Shown here: in pieces, positions 24,195 through 36,062 of the stretch
Numbering within the stretch: the stretch's first letter is position 1
Layout: every line of letters begins with the position of its first letter
Assembly (NCBI GenBank): GCA_033030425.1
Contig: JAUFSD010000008.1
Coordinates: 620,001 to 684,000, forward strand
Source: Verpa conica
Lineage: Eukaryota; Ascomycota; Pezizomycetes; Pezizales; Morchellaceae
Length of the DNA: 64,000 nt
Direction of reading: 5' to 3'
Translations under genes and position numbers: made by a program
The notes under the pieces: model-generated
Told to the model about the DNA's origin: nothing
Database searches by the model: none
The model's input: only the letters and a program-made list of their open reading frames with translations

Positions 24195-25365
24195 TCATAC
24201 TCCCAGCAGCACGGGAATAACGTTTTTAGGTAAATTAAACGTAAACAAACTAACCGCCCATAGAATTACGAAGATGAATATAGGGCCTAGCATGATCTCA
24301 GTGTGGTGAAGAAAAGGAAGTGCTAGGAAAGTCAGAATATTAGCTAAGAAAGAGGGTGGATGAAAGGGATGGGACGCACCATTGTAGCCCATGAAAGTGA
24401 TGACGCAGTAGTAAGAAAATGCGATCAAGTATAGGGAGTTTCCCAGAAATGTTGAAATCCTACAGTGTGTCAGTGATATTTTCTTAGAGATAGTGTGGTG
24501 AACTACCAATAGTCCCTTGTCAATATCGGCATCATTAAGAACTGAATAACATATCTATACCGAATCAGTATTTCTACTCCTAAAAATGCTCTTAATATCT
24601 CATTTCTCTCTCCTCCCCCGAGGCTACTCACAAAAATACCCAAACCGGGAAAAACGCCCTCACTCCAATCTCAAAACAATACATAAACTCGATTTCCCCC
24701 TCTCCACCAACAAGGCCTCCCCTTCCAAGTCCTCCGGTACCCTGCACCTTCAAAAACTTCCCAGCCAGAAAGTACCCCGCCGCCGCAAACAACAAGGATA
24801 TGACAAGGAAGTGCATAAACACCATTGAAAATGACAAGCGCAGTATCGAAGTGAATGCTGGCGTGTAGGCGAGACCCCACGCGAAGGAGGTGAGTGTCAG
24901 GAAGAAAGTTAAGAGAACTATAAAAGAGGGGTCATCGCGAGACCATGAATTTTTTGTTTCTATAGGTGGTTAGCTTACTACTTGAGAGCTATGAGTGTGA
25001 ATAAGCATACGTTTCTACACGGGGTTAGCTGCTCCGTTTCGTACATTTCGAGGAAGTTTGGGGGGGGTGCTTACATGGTAGTAGATAGACCTAAAGACTT
25101 TTTTCGGCGCAATTATAAGGCTCGTCATTTCCCATATCGCCATCTAATACACTTACAGTCAGCATAATCTACCTTTAGTATCTATCCGGTCTGTCGCTCG
25201 AGGGAACCGAACCTCAAAGTCCATCTGTGGGAACTTGAAGATGCGCTTAAAGAATGGAGGCAGCCGCAGTGTCGACCGGGAGTCTGGACGTCCGCCATTC
25301 CGAGGCATGGAGATGTGAGGTGTGAAAGAGCGCGAAGGCGGCGGTGAGGTGCGAAGGGCGTTCAT
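24195..25365 (-). CDS. UNC50: UNC-50 family membrane protein (Gmh1/UNC50)
   Basis: Golgi multi-span protein implicated in Arf-GEF recruitment (yeast Gmh1) and receptor traffic in animals. Seven coding exons: 25365-25213, 25143-25075, 25014-25011 (only 4 nt), 24959-24632, 24554-24507, 24459-24380, 24322-24195; 269 residues, the family's usual size. Conserved blocks run in order: FFKRIFKFPQMDFE, APKKVFRSIYYHKQTKNSWSRDDPSF, EIEFMYCFEIGVRAFFPVW, YVIQF, STFLGNSLYLIAFSYY, GYNALPFLHHTEIMLGP. About five hydrophobic spans are visible. The micro-exon AAAC is required: without it the reading frame breaks exactly at the invariant KQTK motif. Introns are 47-77 nt. A second ATG (MPRNGG, codon 20) is an alternative start. 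Exon 1's donor is the uncommon GTTCGG. Confidence 0.92.
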
Positions 25366-26020
25366 AAATCAGAGCAGTTATTTGCTGGGGAGTTGAGATT
25401 GTGTGGATTGGTGGGTTAGCTGATGAAGCAACAGATGAGAAATGTGATGATGTCTTGCTGCAGGTGCTACAATACGTAGTATAGAAGGATGGTTTGCGGC
25501 ACGTGGCTTTACGTGGATGGCAATTCAAAGTCTTCAGGTTGGTTGTGGTGTTGACATCGCCTTGCTGCCTGTTGGGGCTAGCGCCGGGATGTCAGGTCTT
25601 CCGGAGAGCCTCCTCCGAATGTCTGGGCAGAGACCCTTGCCGTTCTAAACCCCCCTATGTTTATAGATTCTTGGGTAAGTAAGGTACATATACATATAGT
25701 AGACTTGCTAAGTCTATTACTTGAGCTAAATCAGGTTCTCATTGGCCAGTACACCTAGACCCTGTCTTCTTTGAAGAAAAGTGCTTGCATACTTGGCATA
25801 GCAGACATCCGCTAGAAGGTCTAAGATATTGACAAGCAGCGCAAAAAACAACCATACTCAAGACTCTCTACCGATAATCTATCCTAAGTCACTCGCAAGA
25901 AATCACAAGCAAGTGTATTAGTATTACACTGCGCGGCAAACAAATAAATCGAGTGATAATTTGTGACTCGCTTTTAACATGCCTGGATGAATGAATAAAT
26001 TAATAAGTACATGTATGTTA

Positions 26021-26312
26021 CCGGAAGCCTTAAAGGGTGACCAAAATAAGGAAAGATGCAACGCTCTTGGCACAAGTGTTAGGCGTTTTTATACATCCCC
26101 AGTGTTATAATCAATCCCAGTGTTGTCAATCTATACTTGAATTGCACCTCAGTAGCTTGGTAATAACTGAGAAAAATGTCACTAAGCAGATATTTTCTCA
26201 AATTAAAAGCCTTATAAAAACTACCTAAGTATGTCCGGAAATTATAAATTTTAATCTTACTGCCAAGAACGTTGAATGTTTCGTTAGTTTGGTCCCCATT
26301 TAAGGCTTCCGG
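26021..26312. mobile_element. MITE with 25-bp inverted ends
   Basis: CCGGAAGCCTTAAA... at 26021 is matched in inverse by ...TTTAAGGCTTCCGG ending at 26312; 25-base arms with about three differences, both ending in GACCAAA. Length 292 bp, AT-rich interior, no transposase. Flanks are TA-rich but the exact target duplication is unclear. Confidence 0.75.
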
Positions 26313-26488
26313 CACTATACTGGAGTTTTAATATTCTTTTTATGCTACATATATATAACTTTACCAAGCTAGAGTGCTTGAAGGCCACGGAATTCTATAT
26401 TTTTTATAACACACAGCATCTATATACATGTATATAGTAGAGGGGAAGTATTCAACCCCCGATATACATGTATACAATATATTATAGC

Positions 26489-26640
26489 GGAAAGAGGGGT
26501 GTTTTAACCACCAAATCGATATGAAATATGCTTTTAAGTTGAAAGTGCTACCGAGTTGGTTAAAAGTCCTGTAACACAGCCGAATGATCTAGCATTCTCT
26601 AGAATACCGCACCAATGCTATACTAAAAACCCCGCTTTCC
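26489..26640. repeat. 160-bp dispersed repeat, copy 2
   Basis: Same ends (GGAAAGAGGGGTGTTTT and inverse of GGAAAGCGGGG) and interior blocks as the copy at 22983-23143, with an 11-base-shorter middle. Both copies are preceded by TAGC and followed by GTACT within a few bases. Confidence 0.8.
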
Positions 26641-27958
26641 TGTACTGTAATTCCGAGCCCTAAACGAAACTTCCGACTAGGGATATATAGAGGTGAAGTA
26701 AAAGTAAGATTCTAGAAGGAGGGATACCACAAAGATAGAATAATGAGACAAAAGAAAAGCCATTAAGTTAACCAGCTCCTCGGTAACACCTAAGAGTTAA
26801 TAGATAAGTAAATAAAAAAAACTCTCAAAGTGTAAGGGAGGTCCTCAGTATAAGACTTTTATGAGAATCACACCAGTTTCCGAACATTTGGCACCTCCCA
26901 GCAGTGGTTAGGACCTCCCTAGGGTTATTGTAGACCCGGAAAAGCGCTAGGAAGGTGGCGGATGTGTTGTGGGGGTGAGACACGGGGAGAATGGTGTTTA
27001 AACACAGATGTGGGATTTGGTGCTATGGGAAAATTTAGCTACTAGAAGGAAAGGTTCTTTCGTTAATTGGGTGCTGGAAGGGGGCTCTTGGATGTTAGGC
27101 AGAGGTGGGCTGGTGTGGACAGGTTGCGTAGGACAGTGCCCGGCCACGGAGATATAAATATTCTGGACCTATACTTCTAAATACAATACGTAAAACCGTG
27201 CTGTAAATTTATCGAAAGAAAAAACTGAGAACCTACTGGTACATCTTGCATCAACTTACGTAGCTTAGACTCTATATACCATAGCCTATGATCGGGGTAA
27301 AAGACCGGCGTATCTCTAATTCACTCTTTAAAGCACCAGACCCACTATCTAGGCACACTCAATAGGGATAAACTGGTAGAGGATATATCACAGGAATCCC
27401 GATATTCCAGCTCGCTATAACTGGAATCTACGGCAACCCGTATTCATCTCCTTGGGGGTGAGTCTATTCCGCCTCCGATTAGAGATACTGTCAGCGTCAC
27501 GTCATGAGTACCTGTAATTTCCATAGAATAGGAGAGTTTGGAGTAATCTGAAGGAAGTAATGGGGGGGTTCACCGATGATGAGTAGATGAGCAGATGTGG
27601 CCTTTCAATGGTTTATTAGAAAGCGAATTGGCGCCAGGAAGGGGGGGGCTTACAGGTTCTGATACCTGCTTGCCAGAATTTTTTTTTCATGTGACAGAAC
27701 TACATAGCCTGAGTCCTCAGACAATGAATGTTTTATGTTGTCATCTTCTAGTACTCAAAGTGACCAATTATAAGGGGTTTAAGGCTACAAGCCTCAGAAT
27801 ATTATATCATGTCTTACCCGTACCGCTGGGCCAAGGTGATTTAGGCATGTGTTGCCACCAGGCTGTTATTTCCCCATACTTATGACTCCAGGTCTGTGTA
27901 CGTTTCAGCCAGCCAGTCCCACGTGATTCCTCATCATATTGAGCTGTACCAACCAGTA

Positions 27959-28089
27959 ATATGCCTGCCGGGGTAAGTCTGTTGATACCTGGCTGTGATT
28001 GTGGTTTTTCCTGGGAAATGGCCAATAACTTTGGGTGATGATTGGTGCCACCACTGCCATTGTCAACAGACTTACCTCGGTAGGCTTAG
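27959..28089. mobile_element. TA-flanked MITE, family with GGTAAGT ends, copy A
   Basis: Inverted ends with GGTAAGTCTGTTGA at left (from 27959) and right (to 28089), flanked by TA on both sides. The interior shares CCTGGCTGTG, GAAATGGCCAATAA and GGTGCCACCACTGCCA with copy B at 57273-57408. 131 bp, non-coding. Confidence 0.85.
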
Positions 28090-29901
28090 TATAGTTAAAA
28101 TGTACAGTCCTCTTACCCTAACGTTCAAAGTTATTCATAGGGTCTTATCTAACAAGGGCTATGTGATTTATCCTGACCAGTAGGAACAGAAGGGGGGACA
28201 AAGATATATTAACAGAAAGAGCCTTCCTGGTGATTTTTCAGCGCTGCTTGACTCTGATGTAAGTAGTATTTCACATAAAGGAGTTTAAACCTATTCCTAG
28301 ACATTTGACGTTGCCTGCGAACTCTAGACTACATTCTAGGCAAGGAATCGGTATATCGATCTCTCCGGACAGATGGTATTGGTCGGTTCGACCAAGGGCT
28401 AATCTTCTATCGAGGATCACAACACTGAGATTATTAAAAAGACTGGCTGTGGCATGATCTTCTCCTCAACTTTAGATATTAAGGCGCTGGTTCTGGATTA
28501 GACACTTTTTTCATATTGGCTTAGTAAATATACCATTACAAACACAGTATAACGCATACATATAGTTTTAGAACCTGTTGACGTAACCCGCCTTCATCGT
28601 TACTAGAGCCTGGAAATAAGCGCGTCGCTGAGTCAATAACACAAAGTATAGTACTAGGTAAGCAATTGCAAGAGCACTAAAGTCGATTGATATAAAGTAC
28701 TCGGATATGCGAGTACTTCGCTTTACCAATTGGAGACCATAAGGTTTGGGAGCAGTACTAGTATAGCACCCCTGCTCCTTATCTTGATTCACAATATGAC
28801 AGCAGCCTAGGAATACTGGCCCCTCAATAGAAGTATGCCTCACTCCTCGGGGATAATAGCCTAGGAGTGATGGACTTAGGTGGCCTCCTTCTTTCAGCCT
28901 TTGAAGCGAGCTTGATGGCGGTGCTGAATTGCTCAAGTACGACCCTTTCCCGGCGAAGTGGGGTATATCCCTGTAACCTTGTTGCTGTGATTATTAAGCA
29001 TTTATCCGTTCACTTTTCGCCTGCGGCCGCCTGCCTATGAGATTTCAACCCAGATCACCCCGCAGCCCCTCTTCCCCTGTTAGTAGTCATGATTTACCCC
29101 ACCGAGATATGGAGATTTGAAATTTCGGGCCCGAGATTCAAGATCGATTTCCCGCGACACGGTTCTGATCACCAGCAACTAGGCACTTGCGTTGTTGGGT
29201 GGGGGCTGTGGTCCGGAGATTATATGCTTTGCGTATCGGAGTCCCTGTTCCTCAAGAGCCTATTGGTTGCGATACTGCTCTAAATCTTATTCTTCACTCA
29301 AGTTTGAGGCTGGGGGTTCTGTAAGAGTTGAAGCCACCGGTTAAAAGGATGTCTATCAAGGTGAAGTTGTTAGGTGTGTTTTTGCGTTTTGTTTCGCCGT
29401 CGGCTGTTTCTTCAGGTCGCCACTTGAGTACAGCCTGGGTTGGGCTGATCTGGTCAACTACTGATGACGAAAGCAAAACAAAACAAATTTTACTGGAGAT
29501 TAGTAGCGCGTACGAGGTAGAGTACAATGAGGTACTATTTACGTATTTAGGTAAACAGGGCTGGTCGGACACCTTACGATTACCGCATCTCTGAAGCTTA
29601 AGTAAGGTTGTTCGGTTTTCAGCGTGGCCACCGATTTAATTCGCCGGCCCCCCCTAGCCTTTTAAACTGGGCATCTCAGGCAGATGTCTTTGAGCAATGC
29701 AGGTAGCCTCAAACATGGCAACACCCTCAGAGCCGCGGGCTTGAGGTAACTTAGACCACATGAAACGGTTGGAAGGGTTCAGTTTCGTTGCGGGTGTGCA
29801 CTTTGCGGGAAATAGCCAAATGGCAGTAGGCGATACATAGATGCATATAGCTGTTGAAAGGACCAGACTCTTGAATACGCATGTCTGTGGACCTGCAGGT
29901 C

Positions 29902-29914
29902 GGTTAGGGTTAGG
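29902..29914 (+). promoter_or_regulatory. Interstitial telobox-like motif
   Basis: GGTTAGGGTTAGG in the gene-poor region, about 1.7 kb upstream of the Sec7 gene. It may be just an interstitial telomere-like repeat. Confidence 0.25.
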
Positions 29915-31616
29915 TGTGCCAAGACCTCAAGATCAGGTAGGCGAGTGATGCCTCATGCCACAGATGCCAATCCCTGCAGTGTTGTATGTACTGCATCTGA
30001 TTTTACCCCTGACTGAACGCAGCCAGCCGGAACTCTCCCCCACCCCTCTCTTTTCCAGGTGCATGATGGTCCAAAACAAGTTTCCTGCCGAGAGCTCTCC
30101 CCTTGCATAAAGTTTTAATATGGGGGAGGTTCGCGTCGCGCGGAGCAAAACGACGCGATGACTGGCTGGAAACGTTGAGGAAGGGAGGGACTAGGAATGG
30201 TTAGAGCAACGTTCTAGCACGTGGGGTTACGACATCGGTTCCCGATTCGCAGGTGAGTTGTCGAGATTGGGGTTAGAGTTTTGCGGGCCTAGGCGAGATT
30301 GAGATATGTACGGCTGGTGGTAAGGGTCTTCTCTCCCTTCTTTTGAGAATTGACCGCGCAAATCGCGACGAGTTGGGAATTGGATCGATATATTGAGGGG
30401 ATGAAAGCGGTAAAGTGGATTGTGACAGTGACAGGAGTGGCAGTTAGTTAGATCTAGAGTACCCAACAGCCGGGAGTTTTACGCGTGAGATCTCGTCTAC
30501 TCGGTACAGAGGAAAGCAGAGGGAAGGAGAGACAAAGCATATGATATCGTGAGGATTGACATTACTCTGAAGCAGCTAGTAGATGGTGAGCCACTGGGGG
30601 GAATCCCGTGGGACCGCAGCAAGGGCCCAAAGAGCCCCCTCATAAAACATCAGGTAACCCCCAAATCTCAACGGATACACGAAGAAGTGGGAGACGAGGA
30701 CTGGACTGGACTGGACGGAGACGAGCACGAGGTTGTTCCTATGTTACTTGTCTAAGACTCCCATCTCTTTTTGAAGACCGCTGCCCTCTCTTCCCTCTGT
30801 CTTTGTCTCTGTCCCTGCCTATCTTTCTACTATCTAATCCACCCGCACGCTTCTTTGGGATCCTCCGTTAACGGTTCGTGGGACGACGAAACAAGTGCCT
30901 CGTCTCGTGGCCCCCCCGCTTGCTCCGTATTATTGTTTCGCCCCGGCTCACCCCTTATCCCGTGACCCTGGGTATATTCTATACGGAGTCGGACATCCGA
31001 CGAACTGCTATAGGAGAGTGGGATCCAATACTCTATGGCAAAGGTCTTGTGAAAAGATTGCACAAAAATTGCCATGTGTTGATGCTTTCTGAGAAATTTG
31101 CTTCCTCCCTAAGAAGTTGAGCTGAAGAAAGATCAGGAAGATCAGAAACGCCTCACAGAACAAAAAAAACAAAAAACCAAAAGGTATACAAGCAGCACAC
31201 GCAGGAACCGACTGACCAAAACACAAGTTGATGTTTGTGGGGAAAAAGCAATTACTCGGCATCTCGCACCCAATTCGCACCCAGAAATATTCACAAAAAG
31301 CCACTTTGAACGACTCGACGATTTTTTTACGCTGTATGTAGAAACAGATCCTCTAAGGAAAAAAAAGATCCCACCCCCGGCTGGCTCACCTCCACCAAAC
31401 GGTTCCAGCGCGTGTTCATCCCCTCCCCCACTATTCACCCCCTTGGCCTTAGGTGTGGTCAATTGGGCTACACTCGTTCACTTCAATTCGTTTACGGCAT
31501 CGGATTTGCACGCTAAACACTCAGAGACACCCGGTCCAAACATTCTCAGCATAGCAGAGACTGACGGCTGCAGAGCTACCAGCTACCCTAAGGCCCACCC
31601 TTCTCCAGAAACAACA

Positions 31617-34600
31617 ATGATTCCCCCCGAGCCAAGTCCTGCCGCTCATAAGCTCTATGCGGAGAGTAACCACAGGTTCAGACCTGCTGCTAGACCACCC
31701 CCTTCGACTCACTCCACGTCTTACTCGGGCGATTATTCTGCAATGGGGGTCTACGGCTTCAGGAAGTCCAGCAAGGGAACCGTGTCCACCGGTATAGGTG
31801 GCTCGTCCCCCGAGGCGCCCAAGAGAGACTCTCACGACCTCCAGCTAAACCTGGGAAACGGGAGAGAGTCACTGGTTGATAACCTCCTACTATCCTTCGA
31901 TAAGATCGGCGACGGGTCTCTGGGAGCTTTTGATACTTCACCATATTTCTCCGCCGTCGACGAAATGGAGGATGACGATAGTGCTTCCAACTACTCGCAG
32001 AGGACTGGGCCAATACCGCGCGGCAGACGCTCTAACAGTGCCAGTAACTATCATTCACATATAGGCAGCTTTGTAGGCGGCCCTGTGGGCGGTTCGACAA
32101 ATTACGGTAATAGACGTGTTGGCTCCTTTGACAACGGAACCGAAAGTTTCGGCAGCGCCAACAACTACGAAGCTGGGAGGGAAACGCGCTCTCGCGGTCG
32201 CGGCCTTGGTTCGTCACATGGGTTTGTGAATGTGTACGACCCCTTTGATGCGGCGCCGCCTCCTTCCATAAGGAGTGGCCCCAGGAACCGGACACCCTCT
32301 CCACCACGATCTCCGCGCCTTGTACGACGCCCATCAAACAAGTCTAACAGGAGTTTAAGGAGAGACCAGCAGTTCAACCCTCACTTTGAAGATCCTATAT
32401 CACTACCTCCGCTACCGGCCTTCGTGAACTCCGCAGCGATGAATACGAAAGACAAGACCCCCCAAAAACCTGGTTTCTTTAGGAGGGTGTTTGGTGTGGG
32501 AGGTGGAAGTAGCGGGAGTGCAAGTGGTAGTAATGCGAGCAGCAAACAACCCCAATCCAATCCAGCGCCACGAGAAGTCGCCCTGCCACCTCACACTTCC
32601 GATTCCCCGCATTCAACCATCAATAAGAAACCATCATTTTTCAGGCGCCGGAAAAAGTCCGTGAGCGATGCGATATCACAACCTACTACTGTCTTACCGC
32701 CTCCCTTACAGACTACAGAATCTATTTCACAGATCGAACATCCTACCCAAAGCCCTTCAACTTCACTTAGTGCTGCTATGAACTCTTATCTTTGCTCGCC
32801 TGTCAAATCCTCTGCGTTTGACCTACCCGACGACGACCACGAGCACGCTTACCTTTCCCGGGGTGCGACAATTCGTACCGTGGCTTCGTCGGATCCAATA
32901 TCACCAAAGCGACCGACATTCTTTGGCGAGAGTCTACGGGGCCGAGACAGCGGCAGCCACTTTAATGATGATTTTAGTGGTGGCTACAAAATGTACCGAA
33001 AGGACACTAAACATGTAAGGGGTGGCGGGAATGGGGATCTTGGTCTGCAACCGTCACCCCCTAGGGATCGGGAAGACTGGGATAGGCCGCAGACAAGTCC
33101 TTATACAAGCACCTTCTCGCACAAACACCATTTCTCGAGAGACGAGGAGGAAAGGGATAATGAAATGCGTTGGCCACCCGTACAAACACGATCTATCCTA
33201 TCGACGCGGAGAAGTGTAGATAATGTTGCGTTAGAGCGAGAACGACAGGAGAAGGAGCGACATAATTCCACTACGTCATCTATGTACGATAAGCCACGAC
33301 AGGGTTCAGTTGTTTCGAAGAAGGAAATGCCAATCGCTACGGTACAGGAACTCGACGCTCTGCATGCGAAGGAGGAGAAGATGAAGAGAGAGAGCATACG
33401 TGGGAAGCCGCTTGAGGTGGATACGAAATTAGGGGCTAGTTTGTTGGGTGTAGGAGGCCGCGGACCGGGAGATTCGTGGCTTAGCACACCTACACCCGCA
33501 ACCGCTGGAACTCCGACCGTGATGTTACAAAGGGATGGTCCGGGTGAGCAAGCGAAGCTTTTAGAAGAGGATGAGGGAAGTGATGAATATGAGGATGATG
33601 AACCATCAGAAGAGACACGAGAACTAGCGAGGAAGATTTTTGAAGGCGATGAAGAAGTTATTGCTAAAGCGGGAGTAACAATCTGGCTTGGTGACCCGTA
33701 TGTCTACCGAGAGATGCTTTTTCCAGATGTAGTTGGTGCTGACTTTTTTATAGGAGCGTTGCTGGTGCGAGGAATAGGAGGGCTTATATGGAGATGTTTG
33801 ATTATTCGGGAATTAACATATTATCGGCCCTAAGAATTTTCTGCGGAAGGCTGGTATTCAAAGGAGAGACGCAACAGGTGGATAGGATTATTACTTCAAT
33901 ATCGAAACGGTGGTGTGAATGTAATCCAACGCACGGATTCAAGAGTGTTGGTATGTTTTGTGCCCTGCATATCTTCCGTGGTATTTGAGATGCTTACTCG
34001 GAGATAGATATCGTGTTCACAATTCTCTATTCGCTTTTATTATTAAATACAGATCTCCACATTGTTGACATCCCACAATCACAGAAAATGACTCGCGGCC
34101 AATTCATCAAAAACACTATGCTCAGTGTTCGCAGGATTATTGCCGAGTCTGCTGCGAATACGGAAACAAAGATTATTCACTATAATACTATGCCGGCACG
34201 AACACAGACTCCTTATCGTCAATCATTCCAAATACATCTAGATGATCCGTCACCTCCGAATGTGGCTACTTTTCCGTTGACCAGAGAGAGAGCACATAGT
34301 GGCCCGAGTGGTACTAGACGGGGGTCAATTGACTTTGGAAGAGGAAACAGAAATTCTAGCAAAGCTAGCGGAATTGGGAATCTCAGCCCAAAAGGCGATG
34401 AATTGCCAATAGAAAAGATGGATTATGATATGGATGGTGGATTGGCTCTGGTTAAGACTTCGCTCGGTGGAGGAATTAAGGTTTGGGAAACCCAGGTGGA
34501 GATTGTCTTGAAAGACTTTTACCAGTCCGTAAAGGCATCCGCGCTACCGCTGCATGGCGCACAGGAAAGGATAGAAGCCGTACAGTCCAGTACTCTTTCT

Positions 34601-36062
34601 GTATTCGGCTCGGGAATGCTTCGGAGATCTCCAAGTACCGTCAGCAGGGCACCGTCAGAACTTAGTATTTCAAATCGTAACCGAGATAGTAAGCTGGGCA
34701 CGAAATGGACCGCAAAGAATAGATCTCGACCAAGGCTGTACAATGGGTCATATGCTGCATCTAGCAGAACATCTCTTGAAGATCGATCAATGTGGAGTCC
34801 GTCTGCATCTAGTACTTGGAGTAAATACTCGCTCGATAAGACACAGACATCAATGTCTGTGGATTCATTGGGATCGGCGTTTACACATGGAGATTACCAA
34901 CAGTCTATTGGTTTTGCAAACGCTCTCAGCCATGCCATCATCCGGGAAGAAGCAGCGAGTGGGACCTCAGCCGATGATAGAGAATCCACATTACTTGACT
35001 ATGACGAATTAGAGCTTTCTGGGGCTCCATGGGCGAAGGAGGGAATGCTTAAACATAAGCATCATCTCGAAGGTGTTGATAAAAAGGCGAAGAACAGGAC
35101 ATGGACTGAGTGTTTTGCAGTTATTGAGAAGGGTTGGATGAAATTATTCTTGTTCGGTGGGAGTCAATACAAAAGTGGGAAGAACAATCCAGTTGTAGGT
35201 GTAGTTGGTGGAGGAAACTGGACAGAGAATGCAGAGGCTATTGGTTCTTTCCTTCTGAGACAGACAATTGCATCAGCACTCCCACCACCAGGGTATTCTA
35301 AGAGTAAACCAAACGTGTGGGCACTATCATTACCATCCGGCGCTGTACACTTTTTTGAAGTCGGAACCGCGGAGATCGTAAGGGAGTTTGTAACAACAGC
35401 AAACTATTGGGCTGCGAGACTCTCTAAAGAACCTCTCATTGGTGGTGTCAGTAATGTTGAGTACGGCTGGAGCGAAAATGCTCTTGGTGATTATATGGAT
35501 AATGGAAGCCCACCAACAACGCACCACGGCGAGTCTAGACCAAGTCTGCAGATTTCGATTAGATCGAGTGTTGATCACGCCTCGATGATCAGAGCAAAGT
35601 TGCCTGGTGATAAGATGAACATTACGGATTGGGCACCGCCAGCACAGAGCATGGTTGCTAGTTCTTTGGGGGAGGCTGATCAGTTAAAGGCCTTAGAGAA
35701 TTACGTGAAGAACATTGAGTCGGAGTTGACCAAGCATAATGAGCTGAGACCACCAATGCTGATTGCTGTATGTTCACTTCTTTGCCCAATTTTGAGCAAG
35801 TTACTTTTACTAATTTATTTTGGTGGTATAGTTCTCGCCTCGTCACCCAAACTCTTCAAAGGCGATGGCTAATTGGGAGAAGAAGTCGTCGTATCTATTA
35901 CACGAGATCATAAAGTTCAGAACTTACATCGAATGCTTGACATCAGCCACTATCCTAAGGGAGAAAATCAGGGCTGGTGAAGCTGAGGTTGGTGAAACTT
36001 TGGGCGATATGTCTGATATTGAGGCTCCCCATGGAGCGAATATTCCTATTTATTCTGCTTAA
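31617..36062 (+). CDS. SYT1: Sec7-PH domain Arf guanine-nucleotide exchange factor (Syt1-like)
   Basis: Activates Arf GTPases at Golgi/plasma membrane by the Sec7 domain. Exons 31617-33697, 33754-33950, 34008-35767 and 35832-36062 give 1422 residues. The first 650 residues are disordered, Ser/Pro-rich, with repeated FFRR-type basic patches (PGFFRRVFG, PSFFRRRKK). The Sec7 domain spans about 664-807, with NILSALRIFCGRLVFKGETQQVDR; the glutamic finger is E732. It also shows SLLLLNTDLH and KMTRGQFIKNT. A PH domain lies at about 1103-1235 (EGMLKHKHHLEG to ANYWAARLSKE), followed by a coiled-coil tail. Two introns interrupt Sec7 itself. The frame is open to 31443 but only through non-ATG codons; the ATG at 31617 (ACAACAATGA) is chosen, and a further 5' exon cannot be excluded. 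Confidence 0.94.

Larger units (their letters stand above)
25366..31616. other. Large gene-poor region
   Basis: About 6.2 kb between UNC50 and the Sec7 gene. It holds three small repeat elements (listed separately) and a telobox-like motif at 29902-29914. Several open frames of 60-120 codons exist (for example 28568-28936 minus and 29328-29594 plus), but none resembles a known protein, and opposite-strand frames overlap many of them. The last kilobase is the presumed promoter and 5' UTR of the Sec7 gene. No RNA gene was recognised. Confidence 0.45.

Noticed and set aside
26037..26315. Frames on both strands inside the 26021-26312 element
   Set aside because: Lie within a MITE; no transposase motif.
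28568..28936. 122-codon minus-strand frame with a hydrophobic C-terminus
   Set aside because: No motif of reverse transcriptase, transposase or other family could be recognised and no supporting context.
29294..29594. Overlapping frames of about 90 codons on both strands
   Set aside because: Neither has recognisable domains; mutual overlap suggests chance.
31443..31616. N-terminal extension of the Sec7 protein
   Set aside because: The frame is open but starts from TTG; the first ATG in frame is at 31617.
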